A stretch of 64,000 nt of DNA from contig JBBPUQ010000008.1 of the NCBI GenBank assembly GCA_038501195.1, positions 2,924,501-2,988,500 of the forward strand, read 5' to 3'. Numbering within the stretch: the first letter of the stretch is position 1; each line of letters begins with the position of its first letter. Below are positions 52,088-63,586 of the stretch, in pieces. Origin of the DNA: Nemania diffusa. Its lineage: Eukaryota > Ascomycota > Sordariomycetes > Xylariales > Xylariaceae. The position numbers and the translations under genes are program-made. The notes under the pieces are model-generated. The model was given only the letters and a program-made list of their open reading frames with translations. It did no database searches and was not told the origin of the DNA.

Positions 52088-53545
52088 TTAAGAGTTGAAG
52101 AGAACTACCTGTACTGTTATGTCATCCCTTATGCGCCGGGAGGATGGAGCACTAAAGGCCAATCGTCCTGCTATCAACTCATGATGGTTTCCACCGAGGG
52201 CATTGCGCACTAGATGCACCGCAACGTTATCATCTTGGATTGTCGTCCTCTTGTCATCGAACTTCCAGCTGACCCCTTTCCAGAAATGGCTGAAGTCAAA
52301 CGGTCCAGACCTCGGCTCTGGTAGTTTATCGTTTCTCTCTTTCGGTGTGGGCGATTCCACCCATTTCCCCACTAGATCGACAGCTTGCTGGCTGGAAAGG
52401 GTGTACCACAAGCCGTCTGACGCTAGAACTAAGAAGGAAGGTTTGCTGGGATCGATCTTAGTAGTTGTTACTATTGGCTCAGCTGTCAAGTATGGTGGTG
52501 TTTGGAAATCTTCCACTGGCTTTAGAGGTGCTGCACCATAGAACCTCTTTATAAAGCTCTGTTGTAATTCCAAGGGCCACTTCCAACGAGCATCGCCGAA
52601 GGCTCGCGACACCATCATCCCGAGCACCCGCCCATTTTTGACTATGTTATCTTCGCCGGGGTGCTCCTTGCTAAGCCTGGCAACCTCATCTTTATTATCG
52701 CCGGTTTGATCTACTGATAGGGGTATCGCTTCCCATTTGCCGTTACTCTTCTGCCCAAGCACTGCTCTCGAATCACCAGTACACGCCACATGTAAATTAT
52801 TTGTGACCGGGTCGTAAATGGACAGCAGTGCGCATGAACCGGCATAGGCGACAGCTAACCTCTTCAGCTTATCCTGTAGCGGTTCTTCATTTTCCGATAT
52901 GTGCGTAACTGTTTTGATGATAGAATCGTCGAGGTTCACAAATGCCTTTTTGATAGCGTGCTGAACCGCCTCATCAGGTAGGGTCTTATCTTCCGAGGCT
53001 GCTGCGATGACTTGGCTTAAGCTGTGCCGCACAAAGGGGAGGAGTTGCTTCGTTAATAAGTCTGCCGTCCGCCACCCTGCGTGCCCGTCAAAAATACCCC
53101 AGGCCATCCACTGCTCTCCATCATTCCACGGCGAAGGAAACTTCCCGTGGGTGAACCGGTCCTCACAGGGGCTATTGGAAGCCAATTGGGTGCCGTCGTA
53201 TCTGCTAACGCCGGTTACGCTTCTGACCTGAAAGGAGTATGCGTCTTCCGATATGATGCGTGTGACTTCAGCTTCGGAAGGGCCCGGCTCAATAACCAAG
53301 TGCTCCGCTGGCGGACTCTCGAGACGAGGTACCTTGTCGCGGGTGGAATATGATAGCAGCCACCAAAGAGATGGCGCACCAACTGCGACGGTGGTAATCG
53401 CAATAGATACCGTCACCTTACTAAAAGGTAGTACCCAGGAGGCACCCTTTGCTGAAGAGAAACTCCTTGCCTGCGCCAGCAAAATTGGCCGAGGGCTAGT
53501 GGATGCACGACCCAGACGCGTTCGAATCACGCGCAATGGCAACAT
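52088..53545 (-). CDS. Mitochondrial PP2C phosphatase, Ptc5-like (pyruvate dehydrogenase phosphatase type)
   Basis: A single exon of 485 aa. The first 35 residues are Arg/Ser-rich with no acidic residues, a mitochondrial presequence. A membrane segment follows at about 42-66 (SKVTVSIAITTVAVGAPSLWWLL), fitting an inner-membrane-anchored enzyme. PP2C motifs are CEDR (Asp129), WGIFDGHAGW (Asp153), ACTGDSRAVLG, VSRAFGDARWKW, VLASDGLWYTLS and the late QDDNVAVHLVRNALG with its Asp. All metal-binding acidic residues seem present. The order of transit peptide, TM segment and PP2Cc is that of yeast Ptc5, which dephosphorylates the E1 alpha subunit of pyruvate dehydrogenase. The exact substrate here is inferred from that similarity. 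Confidence 0.9.
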   Translation of the reverse strand: MLPLRVIRTRLGRASTSPRPILLAQARSFSSAKGASWVLPFSKVTVSIAITTVAVGAPSLWWLLSYSTRDKVPRLESPPAEHLVIEPGPSEAEVTRIISEDAYSFQVRSVTGVSRYDGTQLASNSPCEDRFTHGKFPSPWNDGEQWMAWGIFDGHAGWRTADLLTKQLLPFVRHSLSQVIAAASEDKTLPDEAVQHAIKKAFVNLDDSIIKTVTHISENEEPLQDKLKRLAVAYAGSCALLSIYDPVTNNLHVACTGDSRAVLGQKSNGKWEAIPLSVDQTGDNKDEVARLSKEHPGEDNIVKNGRVLGMMVSRAFGDARWKWPLELQQSFIKRFYGAAPLKPVEDFQTPPYLTAEPIVTTTKIDPSKPSFLVLASDGLWYTLSSQQAVDLVGKWVESPTPKERNDKLPEPRSGPFDFSHFWKGVSWKFDDKRTTIQDDNVAVHLVRNALGGNHHELIAGRLAFSAPSSRRIRDDITVQVVLFNS

Positions 53546-54200
53546 TTTTGCTACAGCACAAGTACGCCTAAGAGGGCTAGAGCCATGGGGTTAGCTGTCG
53601 GTCGCATTGTGCTATACACGCATAGTGTTTCCTGTTCTTAAGTGCAGGCATACTTGGAATAACCGCCTCAGCGCTCGATGCGCGAGTGTGCGCAGTAGAG
53701 ACTCGGGTAGGAAAGCTTGGTATCTACTGTTGTTGCACTGGTATTGGAAATGGAGGGGCTATAGCCGTAAGGAGGCTGGCTACCCTAGGTATGTAGGTAG
53801 ATACCTACTGTACCCACTAACCCTAATAGGTGCAGACTGAAAGAACGATTTGGGTAGGTACCTGTAGTTTATTTAAAGGTTAAAGATGTAAATAGGTACC
53901 TAGTTTGCAAGTAGGTAAAGAAATAACGTTGTATGTAATACAGTACAACAGGAGACAGCCTTGATGACCCCTCTCTATAGGCTTACATAGATCGCCATAA
54001 TACCACCCCAATGAGTCAGCAGAGACGGGTGTTCGTGCTGAGCGCTTAGACTCATATTGATAACATACGGGAAGTAGTACAAATGCTCATGTTATTATCA
54101 TTCCCACGACTCATCCAATTTGAATACCGCATCTAAAATCCTGTCCAGTCGCTCACATAACCCCGGCGTATCTAATCAGTTAATGTATCACCGCACCACC
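53546..54200. other. Intergenic with palindromic TAGGTACCTA copy
   Basis: Upstream of the phosphatase. It holds a perfect TAGGTACCTA at 53893 and a near copy at 53855, among other TAGGTA/TACCTA runs. No gene. Confidence 0.5.
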
Positions 54201-55381
54201 TTACGTGAAGACAGCGCCACCGTCGACTAGTTGAGTCTGACCTGTGATATAGTCACTATCGCTCGATGCCAAAAAGCTTACCATCTTAGCCACATCTTCC
54301 GGGCCGCCGGTCCGGCCCGTAGCTACCATCTCTTGAACCATCCTGCTTTTCACCCTGCCCTTTTCCCATCCGGCGACCTTGGAAATGCCATCATCGAGGA
54401 TGTCCCACATCGCAGTGTCAATAATACCCGGCGCGTATGCATTCGCCGTGATGTTCTGCTTAGCCAACAATCCCGCATATGCCTGCATCAACCCACGGAC
54501 TGCCCACTATAGCACGAGAGGTCAGTCATCGCAACTTCGAGTGAGATACATGAGTGGTTTGAAACCGTGAGAGGCTTTTAAGAGATAATTCCACCCCCGG
54601 TAGAAAACCCGGCTACCCTAAAGCTCGCTCAAAGAGAGTAGGAAGAACTTCGAGGACTGCTTGCCTTGCTCGTGCTGTAACCGGCCGCCAAGGGAAAGGA
54701 TTTGAACCCGGCGATTGATGCTGCCGCTAATAGTTTACCTGGGCGATCTGGCCGGCAGTTCCCCTGGTTGATGAGCTGCTTGGCTGCTTCTGCTAAGCAA
54801 TTCTGCACTCCGAAGACATTGATGGCGAATATGGGTTCAAAGTCCTTCTGAGACATTTCCAAAAGCTGGTCCGTTTGGACAATACCGGCGTTTGCGATCC
54901 TTGATCATATTATTCAACATTCTGATTCCATGTTTGGGTATCATGAGCCTGACCATACACTGGGGTCGACTTACATCGTATTTAGTGGTCCCAGCTCCCG
55001 GACACTCGTCTGTATCATGTTCTTTACTTGATCCCTCTTAGTAACGTCTGCTAGGGCAATACAGGCCTTCCTCCCCATGCTTCGAATCTCCTCCACAACT
55101 TCATCACACTCGGCTTTATTGGCACTCAGATCATTGACACAAACGCTATAACCGTCGGCAGCTAGGCGCAATGCAATGGCCTTCCCGATACCCCTGCTTG
55201 AGCCGGTGACAATCACAGTCCTTCCCTCGCTTGATTGTCGAGAGAGCGACGAGTATGCTGCTCCTATCTTCTGTCGATAAACGAAATTTGCAGAAGAATT
55301 GAAACACAGGGGATATGAAATGGGCACACGGTTACACCGCACCCCAACTTGCGACATAGAACGTAGACTCGAGAGATTCAT
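54201..55381 (-). CDS. Short-chain dehydrogenase/reductase (acetoin/diacetyl reductase-like)
   Basis: Three exons (55381-54975, 54899-54665, 54506-54201) give 315 aa. The Rossmann motif is TGSSRGIG with KAIALRLAADGYSVCVND. NAG is completed by the first splice (NTMIANAGIVQTDQLLEM). The active-site Tyr-Lys is YSTSK, and the C-terminus is the usual GPEDVAKMVSFLASSDSDYITGQTQLVDGG. The second intron starts with GC (AAG|GCAAGC) and ends TATAG; this GC-AG pair is needed to join YSTSK to WAVRGLMQAYAG. The N-terminal 50 residues before EGRTVIVTG are Ser/Arg-rich, possibly a mitochondrial presequence. An in-frame Met 40 codons further upstream is less likely. NAD(P)H-dependent carbonyl reduction is expected; the substrate is not certain. 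Confidence 0.85.
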
Positions 55382-56430
55382 CGTGGATTTACTCAGTGTG
55401 ATAATATTTGATATTTCCTGTAAGCTGTCATACGAAAGCCTCACAAGTCGATAGAACTCTGCTATATATAAGAACAATACACATAGCGAAGTTCCCCGCA
55501 TTCTTATCTATAGATACCTACTATAGCTAAATGGATGATAGTATCACGCTGTTAGGATCCAATAATCCGAAATAAGAACAACAGCTCTTGTCTTCCCAAT
55601 ATTTATCTCATACTGCGTAATCAGCGACTGATCTTGTACGTAAGTGGCGGGTATTGTGTCGCCCTGTGCCGCTTGGTTGCCTATCGTATACCTGCCGGCA
55701 TTTCCCGTAAATGGAATTGTTTGGGTGCTGCTCGCAATACACCATCGTAAGGTCTGAGGGGCTGAGGTCGGGCATAATTAGCAAATCATAAAGTGGCTGC
55801 TTAGATTAACCACACGAAGTGGCATAGGATGAAAAAGACCAATAAGAGTTCAATAGGTAGATGCATGAAGCGTCTTCAGCTGACAGGTATTGTATTAAAA
55901 AAATCCAATAATCCATATTAAGAAATTGATCAGCAGGAAAGTGTAGATGTCACGGTACTAAACCTCAAGGAGGTTAAGACTACAGCACGGGCCTTGGCCC
56001 GGTCTATATAAGCCAACAGGATAGGTTTCGCAGGTCTAGATAGAACTTCCCTCCTTGTGCAATAACAATAAGTCAATCTAGCAACACCAGCAGTCTGAAC
56101 TGTGACAGTAGAACTGAACCTATTTCCACGTAACAGGGTAGGGCCGCCGCCCTAGATAGCTATGCAAATGAACACATGTTCAATTTAGTTGAAACTGATA
56201 ACTTTATGCCAGTAGCAAGTAGTCTTTTAGCTAAAATTATTGAGACTTCGCATATTAAGCATCTAAATAGTCACAGCCGAGAATATTCAATTTCTATCGC
56301 TGCATCAGTGTCTGCTAATGGATTTGCTCTATAATTTAAACTTACCCCCGACGCTAAAGTCTAGGGCTGCATCGTTGTTGCGATGGTCTCTTTCCCATAT
56401 GCTAAATCTTTCCTCTTTCAGATCCGACTT
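55382..56430. other. Intergenic transition toward the AT block
   Basis: Ordinary composition, falling in GC toward the right. No gene seen. A short GC-rich foldback lies near 56140-56157. Confidence 0.5.
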
Positions 56431-56469
56431 TGCCCAGGTATATTCTACAGCACATCACAGGGCATACCG

Positions 56470-56655
56470 GTTGCAGTATAGTTAGTAGTACTGATATTAA
56501 AGAGAGCGTAAGCTTAAATAGGCTCGCTTTTAAAGCGAAGCTAATGCTAGCTTGTAGCTGCTAAATTATAGTTAATCTAAAGCTAAAAAAAAATATACTA
56601 TAAATATTAAATTTGCAATAATATAGCTTTAAAAGCAAATTTATAAATGTTTTAT
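56470..56655 (+). repeat. Less mutated copy of a direct repeat (copy A)
   Basis: Aligns with 56868-57053 at an offset of 398 bp. For example, GCTAATGCTAGCTTGTAGCT here corresponds to ATTAATACTAGCTTATAGTT there. The differences I can see are G-to-A and C-to-T, with this copy keeping the G and C. Confidence 0.75.
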
Positions 56656-56867
56656 TAGCTAGCTATATAAATCAAATAAATAAAAAAAAATAAAACAAAA
56701 TAAAAAAAACAACGCAAATAATAATAAATAAAAAAATAAACAAAATAAATTTACAATATATTTAAGCTAAATATACTTAATAATATAGTGTTATAAAAAA
56801 GAAATTATATAATAAATTTTTAAACTTTATAAAACTATTTATTTATAACATATTATAAAATATATTA

Positions 56868-57053
56868 ATTATAATATAATTAATAATATTAATATTAAAA
56901 AAAGCATAAATTTAAATAAGTTTATTTTTAAAACAAAATTAATACTAGCTTATAGTTGCTAAATTATAATTAATTTAAAACTAAAAAAAAATATATTACA
57001 AATATTAAATTTATAATAATATAGCTTTAAAAATAAGTTTATAAATATTTATA
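56868..57053 (+). repeat. Heavily mutated copy of the same repeat (copy B)
   Basis: Partner of 56470-56655 with most G and C replaced by A and T. It lies inside the AT core. Confidence 0.75.
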
Positions 57054-60000
57054 TTTATATTTAAATAATATTGTTTAATTAGTTAGAATTAGTTATTAAA
57101 TTAATTTTACTTTTTATAAATTAACTTAAAAAATAAGTTTTATTTTTATTAAAAAATATTATAATTTAATAAAAGTAAACTTATATTAAAACTTTTGTAA
57201 ATATATAAAAAAAAGCTTTAAATTTTTAAATCTTTTTTTTTTTTTTTTTTTATATAACAACTTTTTATATAAATTATATATAATATATATACAAATTAAA
57301 TTTAAGTTGTTAATTAAATGTAGCAGTTTTTTTTATAAATTAATATTTATTTATATATATTATTATTAATATATTAAAATAAACTGCTTTTTTTAAAAAA
57401 AAGCTAGCTAGTTTTTATTTAATTTTTTTATATAATAAAAATAAAACAGTTATATAACAAATTTATATCGAATTTAATACTAATAATTTTTTATAAATTA
57501 AAATATTTTTATTATAATAAAAATACTTGTTTATTATATTTATTGTTTTTATTATATTATTAAAATAAATTGTTATAAAAATAAGTTAAATTTGCTATTA
57601 ATATAATTAAAACTTAAATACTTTTTATATTTATAATATTAAATTTTTTTTTACTAAATATATTTATTATATTATTGCTTATAAAAACAACTGTATTAAT
57701 AGCTATATTTTAATATATAATTTGTTTTTTTTTTATATTAAATTTACTTTTAATTAAATATAAATTAATATAATTAATAACAAAATTAAAAAAGTTTAAA
57801 AATTATTTATTACTATTTATAAAAAAGCTTGTTTATATTGTATTAATAAAAAAGTTTAGAAATTTTTTAAAAACGCTAAAAATAAATAAACTATATATTA
57901 AAACTGCTTTAAATTTAATATTAACTAAATTAGCTTTTTTATATAAAGTTATAAAACAAATCAAAAATTAAAATACTACTGTTATTACTATTATTAAAAA
58001 AAGTGCAGAAAGTTTAAATAAAAAAACTTTAAGTTTAAATATAACTAAATTTAATAATATTAATATTATTTAAAATTTATATTAAATTTATAGAAATAAT
58101 AGTTAATAAATATTTAAAGCAGTAAAAATAAATATAAAAATAAATACTTTTAAAACTAGCTAAAATAAATTAAATTTGTTAATAATTAAATATATATTAA
58201 TTTAAAAAAAAAAATTTAATTCAAATTAAATTTTAGCAAATTTAAATCGAATTTTTTAATTTTTAAAATATTTTTTAATTTTTTTTTAATTTGTTTTAAA
58301 TTTATTTAAAAGTATATATAAAATAATTTATTTAAAAAAAATAAACTAATAAAATAAAAAAAAATAAAAAGTATAATTAAATATTATAGTAATAATTTGT
58401 ATTAAAGTTATAATAAATTTAGTTTATATTTTTAATTTAACTATTAATTTTATAGCTAATATAATTAATTAAATATTAAAAGTTGCTTTAAATATAAAAT
58501 ATTTATTAGTTTAAAGTTTTTTATTTATAAAAGTTTTATAATATTATTTTATTACATTAAATATTTAATAGCTAAAAAGTTTAATATTGCTTTTATTTAT
58601 ATTTATATTATAAATATATTATATTATATTTTAGTAAAAACTATAGCTTAAATATATATTGTAATTAATATTTAAATATAATAAACATTTTATTAAAATT
58701 TATTAAACTTTAAGTTTTAAAAATATTTTATATATAAATTAAAACAGTAGCAAAAAATTGTAAATATATTAAAGCTTTTTTAGTTAGTTTAATAGTTTGT
58801 TTATATATATTATAAAATAAAAAAAGCTACTAGTTATTTTAAAAATAATATTAATATTAAAGCAATTTTTGTTTGTTTTTATACTACAAAGTAATATTTA
58901 AAAATACTTTTTAAACTTTATTAGTTAAATAAACGATTTAATTAGTTTTAATATATTTTATTTATAAAAATTAAATATTTTATTATTTATATAAATAATT
59001 TTATTTAAATATAAAAATTTATATTAAACTATTATAAATATTATATTTGTTATAAATATATTATATAAATATTTGTTAAATAATGCTTTAAATAAAACTA
59101 AATCAGCTAATAATTAGTTTAAAATTAATACTTTAAACTAAATGTTTTTAAAATAAAAAAATAAATAAATAGTTTTTTATATTAACTTATAAATATAAAA
59201 ACTTTTAAAAATTACTAAATTAAAACAGAAGTTAATATAAATTGAATATAATATAAATATATATAAATTAAATGTTAATTTTTATATTGCTTTTTAAAAT
59301 AAACTAAAAGTTTTATTATAAATATAAAAAACTAAATTAGCTTTTAATATAAGTTAAAAAAACTAGTTATAAAAGCTATATTAATTTTTATATATATTAG
59401 CTATTATATTATAACTTTTATAAATTAAATCTGTTAAATTTATATATAATAAATATATATAGTTATTATTGTAATAAAAGCTATATTTTAATAGCTTAGT
59501 TAAAAAACATAAAATTAGTTTGTTTTTAATAAAAATTACTAATTAAAATAAAAATTAACAATTATAACAAAATTAATATATAATAAAACATTTATTAAAA
59601 TATTATTGCAAAAAATTATTTAGTAAATTTAAAAACAAATGTTATAGCTTGCTATTAAAACAAGTATTTTATAAAACAAAATTAAAAAAAAAAAGTTTTT
59701 TGTAAAAGTGTTTTTAAGCTTTATTTAAACAGTTATATTATTAATATAAATAATTATTAAACTTAATATTTATATTTTATATTATATATAAAATATAATT
59801 TTAATTGCTATTATTTTAACTATATTAATATATAACAAAAACTTTTTAAAAAGTTATAGCTAGTTATAAGCTTGCTATTTTACAATAAAAAATTAAAAAC
59901 ATTAATAATTTAAAACTAAGCTACTTTAGTACTAAAACTTACTAATATTTATATTTAAAACATTTATAAATAAATAAAAAATTAAATAGTTAAATATATT

Positions 60001-62439
60001 TAAAACAAAAATATTGTTAAAAAACTATAAAAAGTTCTACTATTATTTTAAATTAAGTTTTATATTTATAAACAAAAGCTGTAACAATTTTATATTAAAA
60101 ATAAAAAATATAGCTTAAAAGCTATATAAAAATAAGCAGTTTAATAAAATTACTAAAAAATAAAATAAAAAATAACTTAAAATTTTTTTGATTTTATAAC
60201 AAAAAAAGCACAGTTTTTAAAATATGTTTTTTATTAAACAAATAGTTTTAATAATTTTAATATTTAATAGTTTAATATATATTACTATTATATTAATTTT
60301 AACTTTTAAAGTTTTAATATAAATATTTTTGTTATTTTTTTTAATATTTAAAATAAAACTTAATATTTTTAATAGCTAATTATATTTTGTATAAATTAAC
60401 AAAATGTTTTAAATTTAAGCTAATAAAATTGCAAAAATAAAATTGTTTAAGTAATAAATTAAACTAATAAACAATATAAAAGCTTTAAATATTTAATATA
60501 GTTTTTTTATAAATAAATTAAATAAAAAAAAAACTATATAAAAACTAAAAAATAAACAATTTTTATAAAAAAACTAAAATTTCTATTTAAAACTAAGCAG
60601 CTATTAATATATAAGCGCTATAAAAACAAGCTAAAAAGTGTTTTTTAAGTTTTTTTTAATAAAGTATATTTTTTTACTAAATATATAAATTATAATAAAT
60701 ATATACTAAATAGTTAAATATTATAATATTGTATAATTAAATAAAATATAATTATTAACTAATTTAATTTTTAAAAACAAAAAATAGTATATTTTTTGTT
60801 AGTTTTTATTTAATTTAAATATTAAATTTAAAAAAAAGTAAAAAAAGCTTGTTAGTTTTAATAGTTTAATAATTTAATTAAAATTTAAATCTAATATAAT
60901 TTGCGTTTTAATTATTATATAATTTTTATTTACTAAATATAAGTTGCTTAAATAATTTAATAAAAATAAGTTTATATAATTTAATAAAACTTTATATTAT
61001 AGAATTTTATAAATTGTTAATTTTAAATTATCGAAATAATTTTAAAGTGTTTTTAATTAGCATTTAAAATAAAAAAAAGAAAAAAAGTCAGTTAATATTA
61101 AACTAAATAAGTCAAATATTTAAAAAAAAAAAACTATATTTATTTGAAATTTTAAAAAAAATGTAAAAAAAAGTTAAATAATTTTAATAATAAAAAAAAT
61201 TTTAAAATAAATATAAAGCTTATTTAAAACTAAAACTTTATATTAATTAAGCAATAAATTTATTAAATTTTATAATAGTTTAATTTTTAAATTTTAATTA
61301 AATTTTGTACTATATATAAATGTTTTATATATTCTGTTATAATATTTATATATATACTTTTGAAAATATTTAATTAGTTTATATTTGGAAAAATTCTAGC
61401 AATTGTAAAATTTTTTACAAGTTGTTTTTTTTAATTGTTAAAAATAAACTTTATATAAATTACTATTGCAGCTATTTCAAAGTATAAATTTTAAAATATT
61501 TAAAAATAAATAGCTATACTTTTATTTATAATTATATTTCAACTATAAAGCAGCTATATAAAAAATTATTAAACAGTGTTTTATTTAAACAGTTATAAAT
61601 GTAATTATTACTTTAAGTTTATAAATTGTATTAAGTTTATATATAATATAAACAAAATTATTTATTACAAATATAATATATAATTATATTTTAAATAAAC
61701 AAAAATAAATTATAATAAAAGTTAAAAAACAATATATTTATATAATAATTTCAGTTTTATATATTTTTAGTTTTATTGTTATTATTTATATTATAATATT
61801 GTTTATTTAATTTATATATAATATAGTTATTATATATAAAATATAACTAGTTTTAATTTAAAACTTAATTAAATTTATTAGTTTAAACTTGCTTTTATAA
61901 ATTGTTATAATTTGCTTTTAATTAATACTAAAAAACTAGCTAACAATAGTTTATATAATAAAAAGTAATTTATAAAAATTAATAAATTTATAGTTTAAAT
62001 TATTAATTTATAAACAGTTTGAATTAAATATAAAATATACTTCGAATTAAAAGCAGCATTGCTTTTTTTTTTTTTTACATTTTAAACGCTATAATCAAAA
62101 GTGTAATTTATAAACTACAATTTTATTTTTTAAAAAAAAAGATGTACTAGTTATATTAGCTCGTTACTGTTTTTTTAGTAATAAAATCGCAACAATTTTA
62201 TTTTTAAATTAAAATAAAACTAAACTAAAAATTGTTGCTACACTTTTTTTAATAAACTAAGTTAACAATTTAGCAAAAGTTTCAAATAAATAAACTACAA
62301 ACTTTATATAAGCTACTTTCAAAACATATTCAGTTCTATTATATAATGCTATTATAAATTAACAAACAAAAAAAAAATATAATAATACTTAAAGTTATAT
62401 TTATATCTATTAATAGCTTGTAATACTTATTAAAAAACG

Positions 62440-62545
62440 AACGAATTTGCAATATATTTAAACCAAATATATCTAATAATGTAGTATTATAGAAAAGAAG
62501 TTGTGCAGTAGGTCCCTAAACCCTGTAAAACCACCTAATAAAACT
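62440..62545 (+). repeat. Right-edge direct repeat, partner of 56744-56850
   Basis: CAATATATTTA begins both copies (62450 and 56754). The following 75 or so bases pair with transitions only, for example AATGTAGTATTATAGAAAAG here against AATATAGTGTTATAAAAAAG. The 5.7 kb spacing would fit the ends of one element, such as LTRs, but no termini could be fixed. Confidence 0.65.
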
Positions 62546-62555
62546 TAAGTCTCTA

Positions 62556-62741
62556 TCCCTTTAAAGACCCCCTCGGCATAGCGACTTAACAGTGGGGTGG
62601 GCGGGGCCGAGCTTTACTTGCATACACCCAATAAAACTATTATCCGAGCATGATTTCATACTCTTATTGGGCATATATAAATAAATCTCGGCCCCACTAT
62701 GCAACTTTTAAGTCGCTATGCCGAGGGGGTCTCTAAAGGGA
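62556..62741. mobile_element. 186 bp MITE-like foldback element with TA duplication
   Basis: Terminal inverted repeats of about 33 bp begin TCCCTTTAAAGACCCCCTCG on the left. The right end read in reverse differs at one base (G for A, a transition). TA dinucleotides flank both ends (62554-62555 and 62742-62743), the target duplication of Tc1/mariner-type elements. The inner part is also partly self-complementary (AGTGGGG...CCGAG against CTCGGCCCCACT, and CCCAATAA against TTATTGGG), so most of the unit can fold back. It has no coding capacity and would depend on a transposase elsewhere. It sits directly against the right edge of the RIP block. Confidence 0.75.
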
Positions 62742-63586
62742 TAGTTGACGATTTTCAAGATATATCCTATGTTCATTTGGTGTTTTGATGCCTCTCCCTA
62801 TATTATAAGCAGGTTCTCCCACCTCTTTATCATAGTCAGTAAGCTGAATAGTAAGCTCCTATGCCATTGATATCATCAATCACCGAGCACTTCAAGCGTG
62901 GAAACGCAGAGGGTACTGAGATATCGCCGGCAAGACAAGGCTTGCTCGCCAACGTTCAGGTTAGCCAAGAAGACAGGGAGAACGGTAATTTCAGAGGAGA
63001 AGGTCATAGAGTGAATAGAAGTCCTGCAATAGCTAGGAAGAAGGGTGTAGTAGAGGGCTCAATAGAAAGATTCATTGATTCCTGACCTTCTAGATCTATA
63101 GGGGGGACCGAAGGGGCCCCCTATATATAGCCAAATCCATAGATATAACTACCCTATAAGGTCTAGTCACTTTATCACCTGACATGTAACGGGCTTTTTG
63201 GTCCGAGCAAGGAGGGTTTAGTTTAGTAACTCTAGAATATGAGCGTAGACAGGGAATCAATGTGACTAATGTAGCGTCGAATAATTTAGTTGAGATTGCT
63301 CTGAAATTGAATAAACACGTCGCGTGCCTTTGCGATAATAGGAGCCATTCATTACTTCCTTGAGTTCCCCGATTTAAAAGAGATCACTTAATATTTACAA
63401 GCAACAAATTTCCAACACCAGGCTAAACGAAGGGAAGATCTCCCATCATTTCCTTTTTTTTCTGCAGCTATTGAAAACCAGGCCGTTTCATAAGTGGACC
63501 AGTCCTTTCAAGTAAATGGTATATCAATAAACATATTGTGTATGTGTTAATGTTTTCTTTTGATCTTCGATTTATAAAGGCCTAAA
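62742..63586. other. Intergenic, possible element remnant
   Basis: A 74-codon plus-strand frame (62861-63085) has a hydrophilic, charged sequence without recognisable domain; it may be a remnant. A GC-rich hairpin (TATAGGGGG against CCCCCTATA) lies around 63098-63127. The rest is the 3' flank of the PKS gene. Confidence 0.4.

Larger units (their letters stand above)
56440..62520. repeat. RIP-type AT-rich block, eroded repetitive DNA
   Basis: About 6 kb of nearly pure A+T with no open frame above background. The few remaining C mostly follow A or G. Edges are gradual: unmutated-looking sequence at 56440-56530 and 62490-62545 grades into the AT core. Internal direct repeats show that it derives from repeated DNA: 56470-56655 matches 56868-57053, and 56744-56850 matches 62440-62545. 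Differences within these pairs are almost only C-to-T or G-to-A. This is what RIP does to duplicated DNA in ascomycetes. The original element cannot be identified. Confidence 0.88.

Noticed and set aside
54699..54710. tRNA B-box-like sequence (reads GGGTTCAAATCC on the minus strand)
   Set aside because: It lies inside the SDR coding exon, where it encodes AGFKSF, and no matching A box or cloverleaf could be found.
56440..62520. Possibility that the AT block is mitochondrial DNA or a centromere
   Set aside because: No mitochondrial genes or GC clusters are seen, and the graded edges and transition-only repeat copies fit RIP. A centromeric role cannot be judged from 6 kb.
62861..63085. 74-codon plus-strand frame between the MITE and the PKS
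   Set aside because: Charged hydrophilic sequence with no homology I can name and no splice partners; left as a possible remnant only.
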